Source: CAYQAJ01 sp964415245 (lineage in GTDB: Bacteria > Planctomycetota > Planctomycetia > Pirellulales > Pirellulaceae). From it: a stretch of DNA of 55,452 bases. The position numbers were made by a program, and so were the translations under genes. Below, one piece after another: positions 1 to 7,237 of the stretch. Numbering within the stretch: position 1 is the stretch's first letter; each line of letters starts with the position of its first letter. Under the pieces are notes generated by a model, which saw only the letters and a program-made list of their open reading frames with translations, searched no databases and had not been told where the DNA came from. Location: positions 1 to 55,452 of the forward strand of contig CAYQAJ010000004.1 of assembly GCA_964415245.1 (NCBI GenBank). Reading direction: 5' to 3'.

Positions 1-391
1 ATGTCGAGACCGGCGTTGCCCGACATCGGACGACGCACAAGTGTAGGGCAGGAAACCGGAACTGACCAGTGGTTTGGCGCTGTTTCCACGGCTGACAATC
101 GGAATCGATTCTCGGGACTAAGAGCTTATCCAAAAACCGTCTCAGAGATGGGGACAGGCACCTTTTGCTCCGCGCAAGTGCGCAAAATGAGCCAGTCCCC
201 GACGGTTTTTGGATACGCTCTAAGCCGGGAAGCCAACGGTAAGCGAAGACCACCCGCACAGTGTGCGTTTTTGCGCGCGAGAAGCGGTTCACGGAACGAT
301 CGTCGCCGGTTGAGGCGGTTGCGCGTCCGGCGGGAGGAATAACGGCGGCAGGTCGCCAGCCAACGAACAACGCCATGCGACGCCCGGTGAT
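1..391. other. intergenic region at window start with one palindromic repeat
   Basis: No gene is supported here. Positions 121-221 hold a copy of the 100-base palindromic repeat. Short open frames that cross it only translate the repeat. The rest shows no recognisable feature. It lies downstream of the minus-strand CBS gene that ends at 392. Confidence 0.6.
121..221 (-). repeat. palindromic repeat family I, copy A (inverted orientation)
   Basis: The 21-base outer arms pair with a single mismatch (AGAGCTTATCC at the left, GGATACGCTCT at the right). The inner arms run GGGGACAGGCACC to GAGCCAGTCCCC around a 13-base loop. The inner stem carries A opposite A at the two positions where plus-orientation copies carry T opposite T. 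It lies about 170 bases past the stop of the minus-strand CBS gene. Confidence 0.9.
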
Positions 392-871
392 TCAATTACC
401 GCTCTCGGCCAACGCCCGAATAATGTCCATCGTGGAAACAACGCCCAACAACTTCCCCTTGGCATTGGTCACGGCGAGTCGATGAACTTTGTGCTGAATC
501 ATGGCTGCAGCCGCAGCCACCAGAGTCGCGTCCGGTTCGACCGCGACAACCGAATGCGTCATGACCTCCTTCACGACCTGGTCGGAAAAGCCGGTCCGTT
601 CCAATTGCTCCTCGAGCAGTACGCGCGACATGCCCTCGGCTTGATGCAGGGCTTCGAGTTCGCCACCCAGGTTCTGCGCAAGTTGCAGCAAATCCGTGGC
701 GGAAATGACCCCCACGCAACAGTCGTGGGCATCGACCACCGGTAAGGCGGAAACCCGGTTTTCCAGCATCATCCTGAGTGCATCGCTGACCTGATCCTCC
801 GGGTGGATCGCCACGACATGCTTCGCCATGACGTCCCGGACGCATCGCCCGTAGATATCGTTCTTCTTCAT
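392..871 (-). CDS. CBS-domain pair protein
   Basis: A 159-residue protein made of two CBS motifs, at about residues 10-65 and 90-150, with little else. Such stand-alone Bateman modules usually bind adenine nucleotides and act as energy or redox sensors. Recognisable segments are RDVMAKHVVAIHPEDQVSDA, NRVSALPVVD, VMTHSVVAVEPDAT and HRLAVTNAKGKLLGVVS. The start ATG at 871 puts the first CBS motif at the usual distance from the N-terminus. The frame stays open upstream as far as the assembly gap, but that extension looks non-coding. The gene is divergent from the Rieske/cytochrome b operon. The ligand and partner are unknown. Confidence 0.85.
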   Translation of the reverse strand: MKKNDIYGRCVRDVMAKHVVAIHPEDQVSDALRMMLENRVSALPVVDAHDCCVGVISATDLLQLAQNLGGELEALHQAEGMSRVLLEEQLERTGFSDQVVKEVMTHSVVAVEPDATLVAAAAAMIQHKVHRLAVTNAKGKLLGVVSTMDIIRALAESGN

Positions 872-1178
872 CGCAGTGTCCGCCAAGAGGTTGGGTGTCC
901 CGGTAGCCGTCAATCGCGATGTATTGTGAGGCGCGGTACGCATCCGCTTCAAGGGGCCTGTGATAGTCGGAGACAATCGTTCGAAATGGCCCCTGCCGAC
1001 CAGCCGATGATGGGCGCTGGCCTCTCGACCCAGCGGAACGGCGGGGCGCGCGGATTGCCACACTTCCAATTCCACTTGCATTGTACAGACACCCGTGATA
1101 CCAACACGAAACAACAGCGGCAACCAGGCGGTCGTTGGGGTCCTGCCGCGGGTCCAACGATTCGCGAGCGTGCCGCTC

Positions 1179-1388
1179 CCGACCGCCGGTTCCGACCGCC
1201 GGTTCCGTGAACTATGTCGTGCCAACGGAAGGGNNNNNNNNNNNNNNNNNNNNNNNNNNNNNNNNNNNNNNNNNNNNNNNNNNNNNNNNNNNNNNNNNNN
1301 NNNNNNNNNNNNNNNNNNNNNNNNNNNNNNNNNCCGACCGCCGGTTCCGACCGCCGGTTCCGTGAACTATGTCGTGCCAACGGAAGGG
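1179..1388. other. 100-N scaffold gap with identical 55-base ends
   Basis: Positions 1234-1333 are N. The 55 bases at 1179-1233 are identical to the 55 bases at 1334-1388, and both begin with two tandem copies of CCGACCGCCGGTT. A gap of exactly 100 N with identical ends is best read as two contigs that share one k-mer and were scaffolded instead of merged. The gap and duplication are therefore probably artificial. Confidence 0.9.
1382..1388 (+). promoter_or_regulatory. ribosome binding site that supports the GTG start of the Rieske gene
   Basis: GGAAGGG lies 10 bases before GTG at 1399. The alternative ATG at 1369 lies before this site and inside the duplicated 55-base segment, so GTG is the better start. 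Confidence 0.6.
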
Positions 1389-1398
1389 TCAATCGACA

Positions 1399-1908
1399 GT
1401 GGAAACTAACCCCAATCCCACCCGCCGCAGTTGGCTGCTGCGTACGCTGCAGGGAGTGGTCGGCGCTTCGGCGGTCGCCATCTTGTACCCCGTGGCGCGG
1501 TTTCTCCGGCCTCGGCGGGCGACGGTCACCGGAGCCATGGAGATCGTGGCCCCCTACAAGCCGAAAGACCTGCTCGACGCCGCCACGAAGCCCTTCGAAT
1601 TCGCCGGCAAACCGTGTCTCTTGGTGTTGCTGCCCGAAGGGGCAAAACGACTGGCCCAAGGCCAGCCGCTGCAGGCGGAGGATATTCACGCCTTCAACGC
1701 CGTTTGTACCCACCTCGACTGCACGGTCGAGTATCGCCCCGCCGAGGGCGACGTGTTCTGCGCTTGCCATGAGGGCGTGTACAACCTGGACGGCGGCAAT
1801 GTTTCGGGACCTCCCCCCCGGCCTCTCGAGAAGTATGAAGTGACGCTCCGCGGCGAGCCTGAAAGCCAGCCCGGTCAAGAAGAAATCATTGTGTCGCGTC
1901 AAACCTGA
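1399..1908 (+). CDS. Rieske [2Fe-2S] protein of a cytochrome bc/b6f-type complex
   Basis: A 169-residue membrane-anchored Rieske protein, the electron acceptor from quinol in a bc-type complex. Cluster ligands are visible as CTHLDC (C103, H105) and CACHEG (C121, H124). C108 and C123 are placed to form the disulfide typical of bc1/b6f Rieske proteins. The N-terminus has a Tat-like TRRSWLL followed by a hydrophobic segment (GVVGASAVAILYP) that probably stays as the membrane anchor. The GTG start at 1399 has a ribosome binding site. The cytochrome b gene follows 15 bases later, so the two are probably one operon. The final residues of the cluster-binding loop (PPPRPLEKYEV) match the family. Confidence 0.93.
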   Translation: METNPNPTRRSWLLRTLQGVVGASAVAILYPVARFLRPRRATVTGAMEIVAPYKPKDLLDAATKPFEFAGKPCLLVLLPEGAKRLAQGQPLQAEDIHAFNAVCTHLDCTVEYRPAEGDVFCACHEGVYNLDGGNVSGPPPRPLEKYEVTLRGEPESQPGQEEIIVSRQT

Positions 1909-1923
1909 GGAGGATGGAGGAGG

Positions 1924-3171
1924 ATGGCAGTGAAACTGCTGAGCAACGCGCGTGCTTTCCTGGATGAGCGGTTGGGCCTCGAGGCGCTGAAGACGCTGGC
2001 CCACAAAAAGCGCGTGCCGATTCACGCCTGTTACCACTTTTACTATCTCGGTGGGATGGCGCTGTTCCTGTTCTTGGTCCAGATCGTGACCGGGATTCTA
2101 CTTTCCTTGTATTACAAGCCGTCGCCCGACCAGGCGTTCGAAAGCGTGCAGGCGATCATGACCGAAGTGGACTTCGGGTGGTTGATTCGCTCGGCCCACT
2201 CCTGGAGCGCGAACCTGCTGGTCGGCGTCCTGCTGCTCCACCTGCTGACCACCTACATGATGCGCGCCTATCGGCGTCCCCGCGAAATGACGTGGGTGAC
2301 CGGGGTGCTGCTGCTGGGCGTGTTCATGGCGTTTGGCTTCAGCGGTTATCTGCTGCCGTGGAACGAGCTGTCGTTTTTCGCTACCCGCGTAGGCACCGCC
2401 ATTGTCGGTGCCGTCCCCGTGGTGGGCGACGACCTGTTGTTGCTGGCTCGCGGCGGTGAAGAGGTGACTGGCGACACATTGGCACGGTTCTACTCCCTGC
2501 ACGTCGTCGTCCTGCCTATGGTGGCGTTTGGGCTGTTGGGCATCCACCTGTATCTCGTTCAGAAGCACGGCATGAGCGTCCCCGGCCTGACCACGGTGGA
2601 AGAGGAACACCGGGTGCCATCGATACCCTTCGTTCCGCACTTCTTGCTGCGCGACATGCTGGGCTGGTATCTGGCGCTGGCGCTGTTGGCGGCGCTGGCG
2701 GCGCTTTTTCCCTGGGATTTGGGCTCGAAGGCAGCGCCGTTCGCGTCCCCCCACGTTGGGATCAAGCCCGAATGGTACTTTCTGTTCATGTTTCAGGCGC
2801 TCAAACTTCTGCCGGCGAAAATCGGCCCGTTCGAGGGGGAAGTGTGCGGCGTGCTGTTCTTCGGGTTCTGCGGGCTGGTCGTACTACTGGTCCCGTTTAT
2901 TGACCGCGGCCGGCGGACTCGGGCGGTTCTCAACGTGTTGGCGGCCGTGGCCGTTGTCTTCTTCAACGTCATGACGGCGTGGAGTTGGTTCGACAAGCCT
3001 GAACAGATATTCCTGCGAATCATGTTGGGCAGCGTGCTCTTCGGGCTGGTGTTTCTATTGGTCGTTCCGTTCACGAATGCTCGGACCACTTGGCGACGTC
3101 TGGCATACACGTGTGTCGCTGGGGTGTTTCTGGCGTTCTTGATCGCCTGGGGACGGGAGGTATTGCGATGA
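1924..3171 (+). CDS. cytochrome b (fused b6 plus subunit IV type)
   Basis: A 415-residue integral membrane protein, the di-heme quinol-oxidising core of a bc-type complex. The first heme-ligand pair, in the segment beginning AHSWSANLL, is spaced HX13H. The second, in FYSLHVVVLP to LLGIHLYLVQ, is spaced HX14H, which is the b6-like spacing. The quinol-oxidation motif PEWY is present in KPEWYFLFMFQALKL. Both the b6 part and the subunit-IV part lie in one chain, as in classical cytochrome b. A repeated GAGGAGGATG lies just before the ATG. The stop overlaps the start of the multiheme cytochrome gene (ATGA), which implies translational coupling. Confidence 0.94.
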   Translation: MAVKLLSNARAFLDERLGLEALKTLAHKKRVPIHACYHFYYLGGMALFLFLVQIVTGILLSLYYKPSPDQAFESVQAIMTEVDFGWLIRSAHSWSANLLVGVLLLHLLTTYMMRAYRRPREMTWVTGVLLLGVFMAFGFSGYLLPWNELSFFATRVGTAIVGAVPVVGDDLLLLARGGEEVTGDTLARFYSLHVVVLPMVAFGLLGIHLYLVQKHGMSVPGLTTVEEEHRVPSIPFVPHFLLRDMLGWYLALALLAALAALFPWDLGSKAAPFASPHVGIKPEWYFLFMFQALKLLPAKIGPFEGEVCGVLFFGFCGLVVLLVPFIDRGRRTRAVLNVLAAVAVVFFNVMTAWSWFDKPEQIFLRIMLGSVLFGLVFLLVVPFTNARTTWRRLAYTCVAGVFLAFLIAWGREVLR

Positions 3172-4634
3172 GGTCGATGGCACGACAGCTCGTTGCTTCC
3201 CCCCAATTGTTCCCGCATGCCGACACTTGCCGGGATAGGTTCCGCACGCGATTCTCCGCGCGCAACTGGCTCGCCCGCCGCTTCTTTACCGGCCTCGCTG
3301 GCGTATTGATCCTTCTGGCGGCGCGAGTCAGTTTCGCGCAGACCGACGATTTGCCGGAGGATTACTCCTGCTTCATTTGCCATCGCCAGGGAGGCGACTT
3401 GTGGAACGAAAATACTCCGGTGGCCGACGAGGAGCACCTCGCCGAGGACATCCATTGGCAAAAGGGGCTTCGCTGCCACGACTGCCACGGTGGCTCTCCC
3501 ACGCTCGACGAATTCAAAAATCATCGAGACGATCCTGACTTCCGAAGTTTGCACAATCGGCAGGACATCCCGGCGTTTTGCGGCCACTGCCATTCCAACC
3601 TCGAATTCATGCAGAAGTACAATCCTTCCGCCCGAGCCGACCAGGAAGCAGCCTATTGGGCGAGCGGTCACGGACGCGTTTTGAAAGCCAGCAGCCAAGG
3701 CGAAAACGCCATGGTGGACCAGGTTGTCGCCACCTGCACCGACTGCCATGGCCACCACGGTATTTTGGCGATGAGCAATATCAATTCGCCCATCTATCGC
3801 ACGCACATTGCCGAAACCTGCGCCAAGTGCCACGCCGATCCAGAAAAGATGAAGGGCCGAACCTACCACGATCGTCCGATCGGCACCGGTCAATTCGACC
3901 AGTGGCGGGAAAGCGTGCACGGAAAGGCCATGCTGGAAAACGGAGACCTCAGCGCTCCCACATGCACTAACTGCCATGGCCATCACGGGGCGCTGCCTCC
4001 GGGCGTGGACTCGGTCGCCAACGTCTGCGGCACATGCCACGGCAAGATCGCGAAACTGTTCGCCGAAACAGCTATGAAACACAAGTTTGAGCAGGTCGGC
4101 CTTCCGGGGTGCGCGACGTGTCACGGAGAACATGCCATCACGCAGCCCAGCGATAAGATGCTCGGCATGGAAAGCGCCGCCGTGTGTGCCAAGTGCCACA
4201 ACGCCGAGAATCCGCAGTACGGTGCTACGGTGGCCGGATCGGAAACCGCGCGCGTGTTGAGTGATCGGCTCAACCATCTCAATGCCGAGATTGCCGACGC
4301 GGAACGTATGATTCGCAAGGCCGATCAACTGGGCATGGAGGTTCGCGGGCCGAAGTATGACCTGCGCCAGGCATTTGAAGCACTGACGAACGGCCGAACT
4401 CTCGTTCACAGTTTTAAGCCCGGCCCCATGGACGAGGCGCTCGATGAGGGTTTGCAAGTGACCGCGCAGGTCAAAGAGGCGGCCGGAGCAGCCCTGCAAG
4501 AGCACACGAACCGCCGCATCTGGCTGGTGGCTTCTCTGGTGATCATTCTGGTGGTCATCGGATTTCTGCGCGCCTTAATTCGCAAGTTCCCCGTGCCCGT
4601 TGCTGACCAAGCCGGCGGCGATTATGTCATTTAG
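3168..4634 (+). CDS. membrane-anchored nine-heme cytochrome c
   Basis: A 488-residue exported protein with nine CXXCH heme sites in order: CFICH (C68), CHDCH, CGHCH, CTDCH, CAKCH, CTNCH, CGTCH, CATCH and CAKCH. An N-terminal hydrophobic export segment (FFTGLAGVLILLAARVSFAQ) precedes the first heme. After the hemes comes a helical, probably coiled-coil stretch, then a C-terminal membrane helix (LVASLVIILVVIGFLRALI) with a basic tail. The start ATG at 3168 overlaps the cytochrome b stop. It very likely replaces cytochrome c1 or f as the electron outlet of the complex (inference from coupling). A role as a nitrogen or sulfur oxide reductase is not excluded, but no catalytic motif was recognised. 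Confidence 0.9.
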   Translation: MRSMARQLVASPQLFPHADTCRDRFRTRFSARNWLARRFFTGLAGVLILLAARVSFAQTDDLPEDYSCFICHRQGGDLWNENTPVADEEHLAEDIHWQKGLRCHDCHGGSPTLDEFKNHRDDPDFRSLHNRQDIPAFCGHCHSNLEFMQKYNPSARADQEAAYWASGHGRVLKASSQGENAMVDQVVATCTDCHGHHGILAMSNINSPIYRTHIAETCAKCHADPEKMKGRTYHDRPIGTGQFDQWRESVHGKAMLENGDLSAPTCTNCHGHHGALPPGVDSVANVCGTCHGKIAKLFAETAMKHKFEQVGLPGCATCHGEHAITQPSDKMLGMESAAVCAKCHNAENPQYGATVAGSETARVLSDRLNHLNAEIADAERMIRKADQLGMEVRGPKYDLRQAFEALTNGRTLVHSFKPGPMDEALDEGLQVTAQVKEAAGAALQEHTNRRIWLVASLVIILVVIGFLRALIRKFPVPVADQAGGDYVI

Positions 4635-4846
4635 TGGGAGCGAGTTCAGCGACTTGTAACGCAGGCGGGCATATCGACTGCACCGGCGCGCGAATTGGCA
4701 CCCGGGTGTGCAAATTCGCACGCGCCCACATCTGTCAGACCGGCCGAACATGCGCCATGCGCAGGTCGCCGTGATCGGCACACTCTTTGCACCTTGCCTT
4801 GCATGGGGCTGCGCTCGACTCGCGATGGGCCCCCAGGGAGGTAGCC

Positions 4847-5209
4847 ATGTACGAAGGAACCGATCTCGAGGAGTATATGGCAGAGATTCGGCAAAGTGTG
4901 TGCGCACACTGCATCGAACGGCCGCCGGGCGGACCGCCCTGCGCTCCACTGGGAAAGCGCTGCGGCATCGAATTGAACCTTGGGCAACTGGTCGACTCGG
5001 TTCACGAGGTTCATTCGACGGCGATCGATCCGTACATCGAGAAGTTTCACGAAGACGTGTGCACCTTTTGTCCGAATCGACCGACGAACCAGTGTCCGTG
5101 CCCGCTCGAGTACCTGCTGACGCTTGCGGTACAGGCCATCGAAACCGTCGACGAGCGCCGCGCCGAACGTTCGCACAAGTCAAAGACACCTGAACCGTTT
5201 CAACGGTGA
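4847..5209 (+). CDS. small Cys-rich protein, putative metal-binding
   Basis: A 120-residue protein of unknown function. It has two cysteine clusters: CAHC followed by single cysteines (CAHCIERPPGG, APLGKRCGIE) near residues 19-40, and CTFC followed by CPCP near residues 66-85. The pattern suggests a bound metal or Fe-S cluster, but no family is recognised. The ATG at 4847 has GGGAGG eight bases before it. The gene lies 212 bases downstream of the nine-heme cytochrome in the same direction and may serve assembly or redox sensing of that complex (inference). No signal peptide is seen, so it is probably cytoplasmic. A family I palindrome begins 24 bases past the stop. Confidence 0.75.
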   Translation: MYEGTDLEEYMAEIRQSVCAHCIERPPGGPPCAPLGKRCGIELNLGQLVDSVHEVHSTAIDPYIEKFHEDVCTFCPNRPTNQCPCPLEYLLTLAVQAIETVDERRAERSHKSKTPEPFQR

Positions 5210-5595
5210 TGAGACAGTTCGGTCCGTGGCTTGGAGCCTATCCAAAAACCGTCGGCGACTGGCTCATGTTGCGCAGTCCGCGGAGCAAAATGTGCCTGTC
5301 CCCTTCTCTGGGACGGTTTTGGGACAGGCTCTTACGCAGCGGCCGTCCTCGGGTGGCCGGGCAGCGTGGGCTGTGGCAAGCGCAGGTTCGTCTCTCGTCG
5401 ACGATGACGTGCGGATGCGAGGATTCCCCGCCCCTTCTGCTCGGCCGTCCACCTCCTCCGCTTCTTGCCGCTCGTGATTCTCGTCGTTGGCCCAGGATGA
5501 TATCCTCTCCGAAGGAGACCGTCGCCTCAATTGTCGACTTTCTCACTTGGCGTGCAACATTGCGTGGAGAAACATCCAGGCGTTGGCTGAGCGAA
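5210..5595. other. intergenic region before nhaA with repeat copy B
   Basis: It holds palindromic repeat copy B (5233-5332) and then about 260 bases with no recognised element. The frame of nhaA is open across it, with alternative starts such as ATG 5497, so the exact nhaA start is uncertain. Confidence 0.55.
5233..5332 (+). repeat. palindromic repeat family I, copy B
   Basis: The outer arms are GGAGCCTATCC at the left and GGGACAGGCTCT at the right. Relative to copy C, the arms share a paired change (CTTA to CCTA, and AAG to AGG on the opposite arm). The inner stem has GGCGACTGGCTCATG opposite GTGCCTGTCCCC. It starts 24 bases after the stop of the Cys-rich gene. Confidence 0.92.
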
Positions 5596-6984
5596 ATGGC
5601 GCGATGGACCCCGATTCTCGCGGCTGCTCCCTTGCTGGCGATTCTGTTCGCCACCGTCGGCCATGCATCCGACGGCACCGGTGAGCATGGCGATTCGGCG
5701 TGGTGGCTCGTCCTTCTGTTCACGCTGCAAGGCATCGTCATTTGGCTCTTTGCGCGGCGGCGGTATCTCGTCTGGAAAGACGGCGAATTGAAGCCGGCCT
5801 TTTCGGAACTGCAGGAATTCAGTTCGTATCTGCTCTCGGGCGCGGTGATCTCCCAGTTGTGGATTCACGGAGATCCCGATTCGTACAAGGCCACGGTCCA
5901 CGACGTGCTTGCCACGATTCCCGTGGTCGACATCGGCGTGTCGCTGCACTTTCTGGCAAACGAAGTGCTGATGGCCTTTTTCTTCGGCATTGCGGCCAAA
6001 GAGCTGTCAGAAGCCATGCTGAAGAAGCGGGGTGCGTTGCGGGGCAGGAAGGGTGTTCTGCCGGCGGTAGCCTGCGCTGGCGGAGTGATCGGCCCGGCAA
6101 TCGTCTACCGCATCGTCTGCACGCGCGATATGGCGGGTGCGTGGGCAGTGCCGTGCGCCACCGACATCGCTTTTGCGTGGCTCGGCGCGCGGGCGATATG
6201 GGGCGCCAAGCATCCGGCCGTGACCTTTCTGCTGGCCTTGGCCGTCGCAGACGACTTCGTCGGCATGGGAATCATCGCCATCTTCTATCCGCAGCAGCCG
6301 TTCAACGTCGGGGGACTGCTTCTGCTGGCGCTCGGCGTGGTGTTGGCGTTCGTTTGCAACCGTGCCGCGCGTCGTATCCCGATACTGGGCCGCTGGCAGG
6401 CGTTTATCATCCCCGGCGCCTGCTGCTGGTTCGGCCTGCACGTGGCTGGGCTGCACGCGGCCCTGGCTTTAGTGTTCGTCGTTCCGTTCATCCCCATGCA
6501 CGATCGCGACGCGGGTTTGTTTATCGAAGACGAGCACACTTCGCCCGATTCGATCAACCTGTTTGAACGGTCGCACAAGCCGTTCGTCGATATGGGGCTC
6601 TTTTATTTTGGATTGGCGAATGCCGGAGTCGCCTGGTGGGGCAGCGCGGCCTGGGATCAGAACTCGTGGGCCGTTTTCCTGGGCCTCGGCATCGGCAAGT
6701 TGTTGGGAATCACCGCCTTTACCGTCATTGGCTTCTTGCTCTTGAAGCTTGTCGGCCGCCAAGTCGCGCTGCCGGTGGACGAGGAGTCCGGCGAGCAACT
6801 ACTCTGGAGAGACGTTCCCGTGGTCGCCCTGTTGGGTGCCATGGGATTCACCGTGGCGTTGTTTGTTGCTGAGGCCGCCGGTGGTTATCCATCGCTCAAG
6901 CTCGGCGCACTGGCCAGCTTCGTATACTTGGGACTGGCCGTTATCGTCGGTAAGATGGTCGTCGCGCGCCGAAGGCACATTTAG
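5596..6984 (+). CDS. nhaA: Na+/H+ antiporter NhaA
   Basis: A membrane antiporter of about 462 residues that exchanges Na+ for H+ to control sodium and pH. The NhaA signatures are clear: CATDIAFA (D190) and LAVADDFVGM (D219, D220) correspond to the unwound-helix region and the ion-binding aspartate pair of E. coli NhaA. Multiple membrane helices span residues 75 to the end. An extra N-terminal hydrophobic stretch (LAAAPLLAILFATVGHAS) and a helix (WWLVLLFTLQGIVIWLFA) precede the core, so the protein is longer than E. coli NhaA. ATG 5596 is chosen because it directly precedes this stretch; ATG 5497 is possible. The TAG stop merges into palindromic repeat copy C. Confidence 0.9.
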   Translation: MARWTPILAAAPLLAILFATVGHASDGTGEHGDSAWWLVLLFTLQGIVIWLFARRRYLVWKDGELKPAFSELQEFSSYLLSGAVISQLWIHGDPDSYKATVHDVLATIPVVDIGVSLHFLANEVLMAFFFGIAAKELSEAMLKKRGALRGRKGVLPAVACAGGVIGPAIVYRIVCTRDMAGAWAVPCATDIAFAWLGARAIWGAKHPAVTFLLALAVADDFVGMGIIAIFYPQQPFNVGGLLLLALGVVLAFVCNRAARRIPILGRWQAFIIPGACCWFGLHVAGLHAALALVFVVPFIPMHDRDAGLFIEDEHTSPDSINLFERSHKPFVDMGLFYFGLANAGVAWWGSAAWDQNSWAVFLGLGIGKLLGITAFTVIGFLLLKLVGRQVALPVDEESGEQLLWRDVPVVALLGAMGFTVALFVAEAAGGYPSLKLGALASFVYLGLAVIVGKMVVARRRHI

Positions 6985-7082
6985 AGCTTATCCAAAAACC
7001 GTCGGGGACTGGCTCATTTTGCGCAGTCCGCGGAGCAAAATGTGCCTGTCCCCTTCTCTGAGACGGTTTTTGGATAAGCTCT
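6983..7082 (+). repeat. palindromic repeat family I, copy C (reference copy)
   Basis: This is 100 bases with perfect 21-base outer arms (AGAGCTTATCCAAAAACC at the left; GGTTTTTGGATAAGCTCT at the right). The inner stem is GGGGAC-T-GGC-T-CATTTTGC opposite GCAAAATG-T-GCC-T-GTCCCC, so both internal mismatches are T opposite T. The 12-base loop contains CCGCGG. The first two bases belong to the TAG stop of nhaA. Confidence 0.95.
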
Positions 7083-7237
7083 AAGTGCCATGACCACGCA
7101 CGCCACGTGCACCAGCAGTCGGAGCGACTTCTGAACGCAAGCCGATCCACTGCCGCGAAGGCGCCCTACACCGCGTTGCTATCTAGGACTCCCACAGACG
7201 CATTGCCGGCGAACCGCTGACGCACGACGAGGCCATC

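Larger units (their letters stand above)
872..1398. other. divergent intergenic region containing an assembly gap
   Basis: This lies between the CBS gene (-) and the Rieske gene (+) and should hold promoters for both. No convincing -35/-10 pair was picked out. It contains a tandem 13-base repeat (CCGACCGCCGGTT, twice) on each side of 100 N, so the true local sequence is unresolved. Confidence 0.7.

Noticed and set aside
1..342. Open frame of 113 codons at the window start
   Set aside because: It translates palindromic repeat copy A, has low-complexity composition and no family resemblance.
872..1225. N-terminal extension of the CBS protein toward the gap
   Set aside because: The extension crosses the duplicated gap edge and shows no domain; the CBS pair is complete from ATG 871.
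2793..4505. Long minus-strand open frame opposite the cytochrome genes
   Set aside because: It is a shadow of the heme-rich coding strand, and the other strand has clear motifs.
4696..4716. Possible sigma-54 promoter (TTGGCACCCGGGTGTGC)
   Set aside because: GG and GC are 11 bases apart instead of 10, so the match fails the spacing rule.
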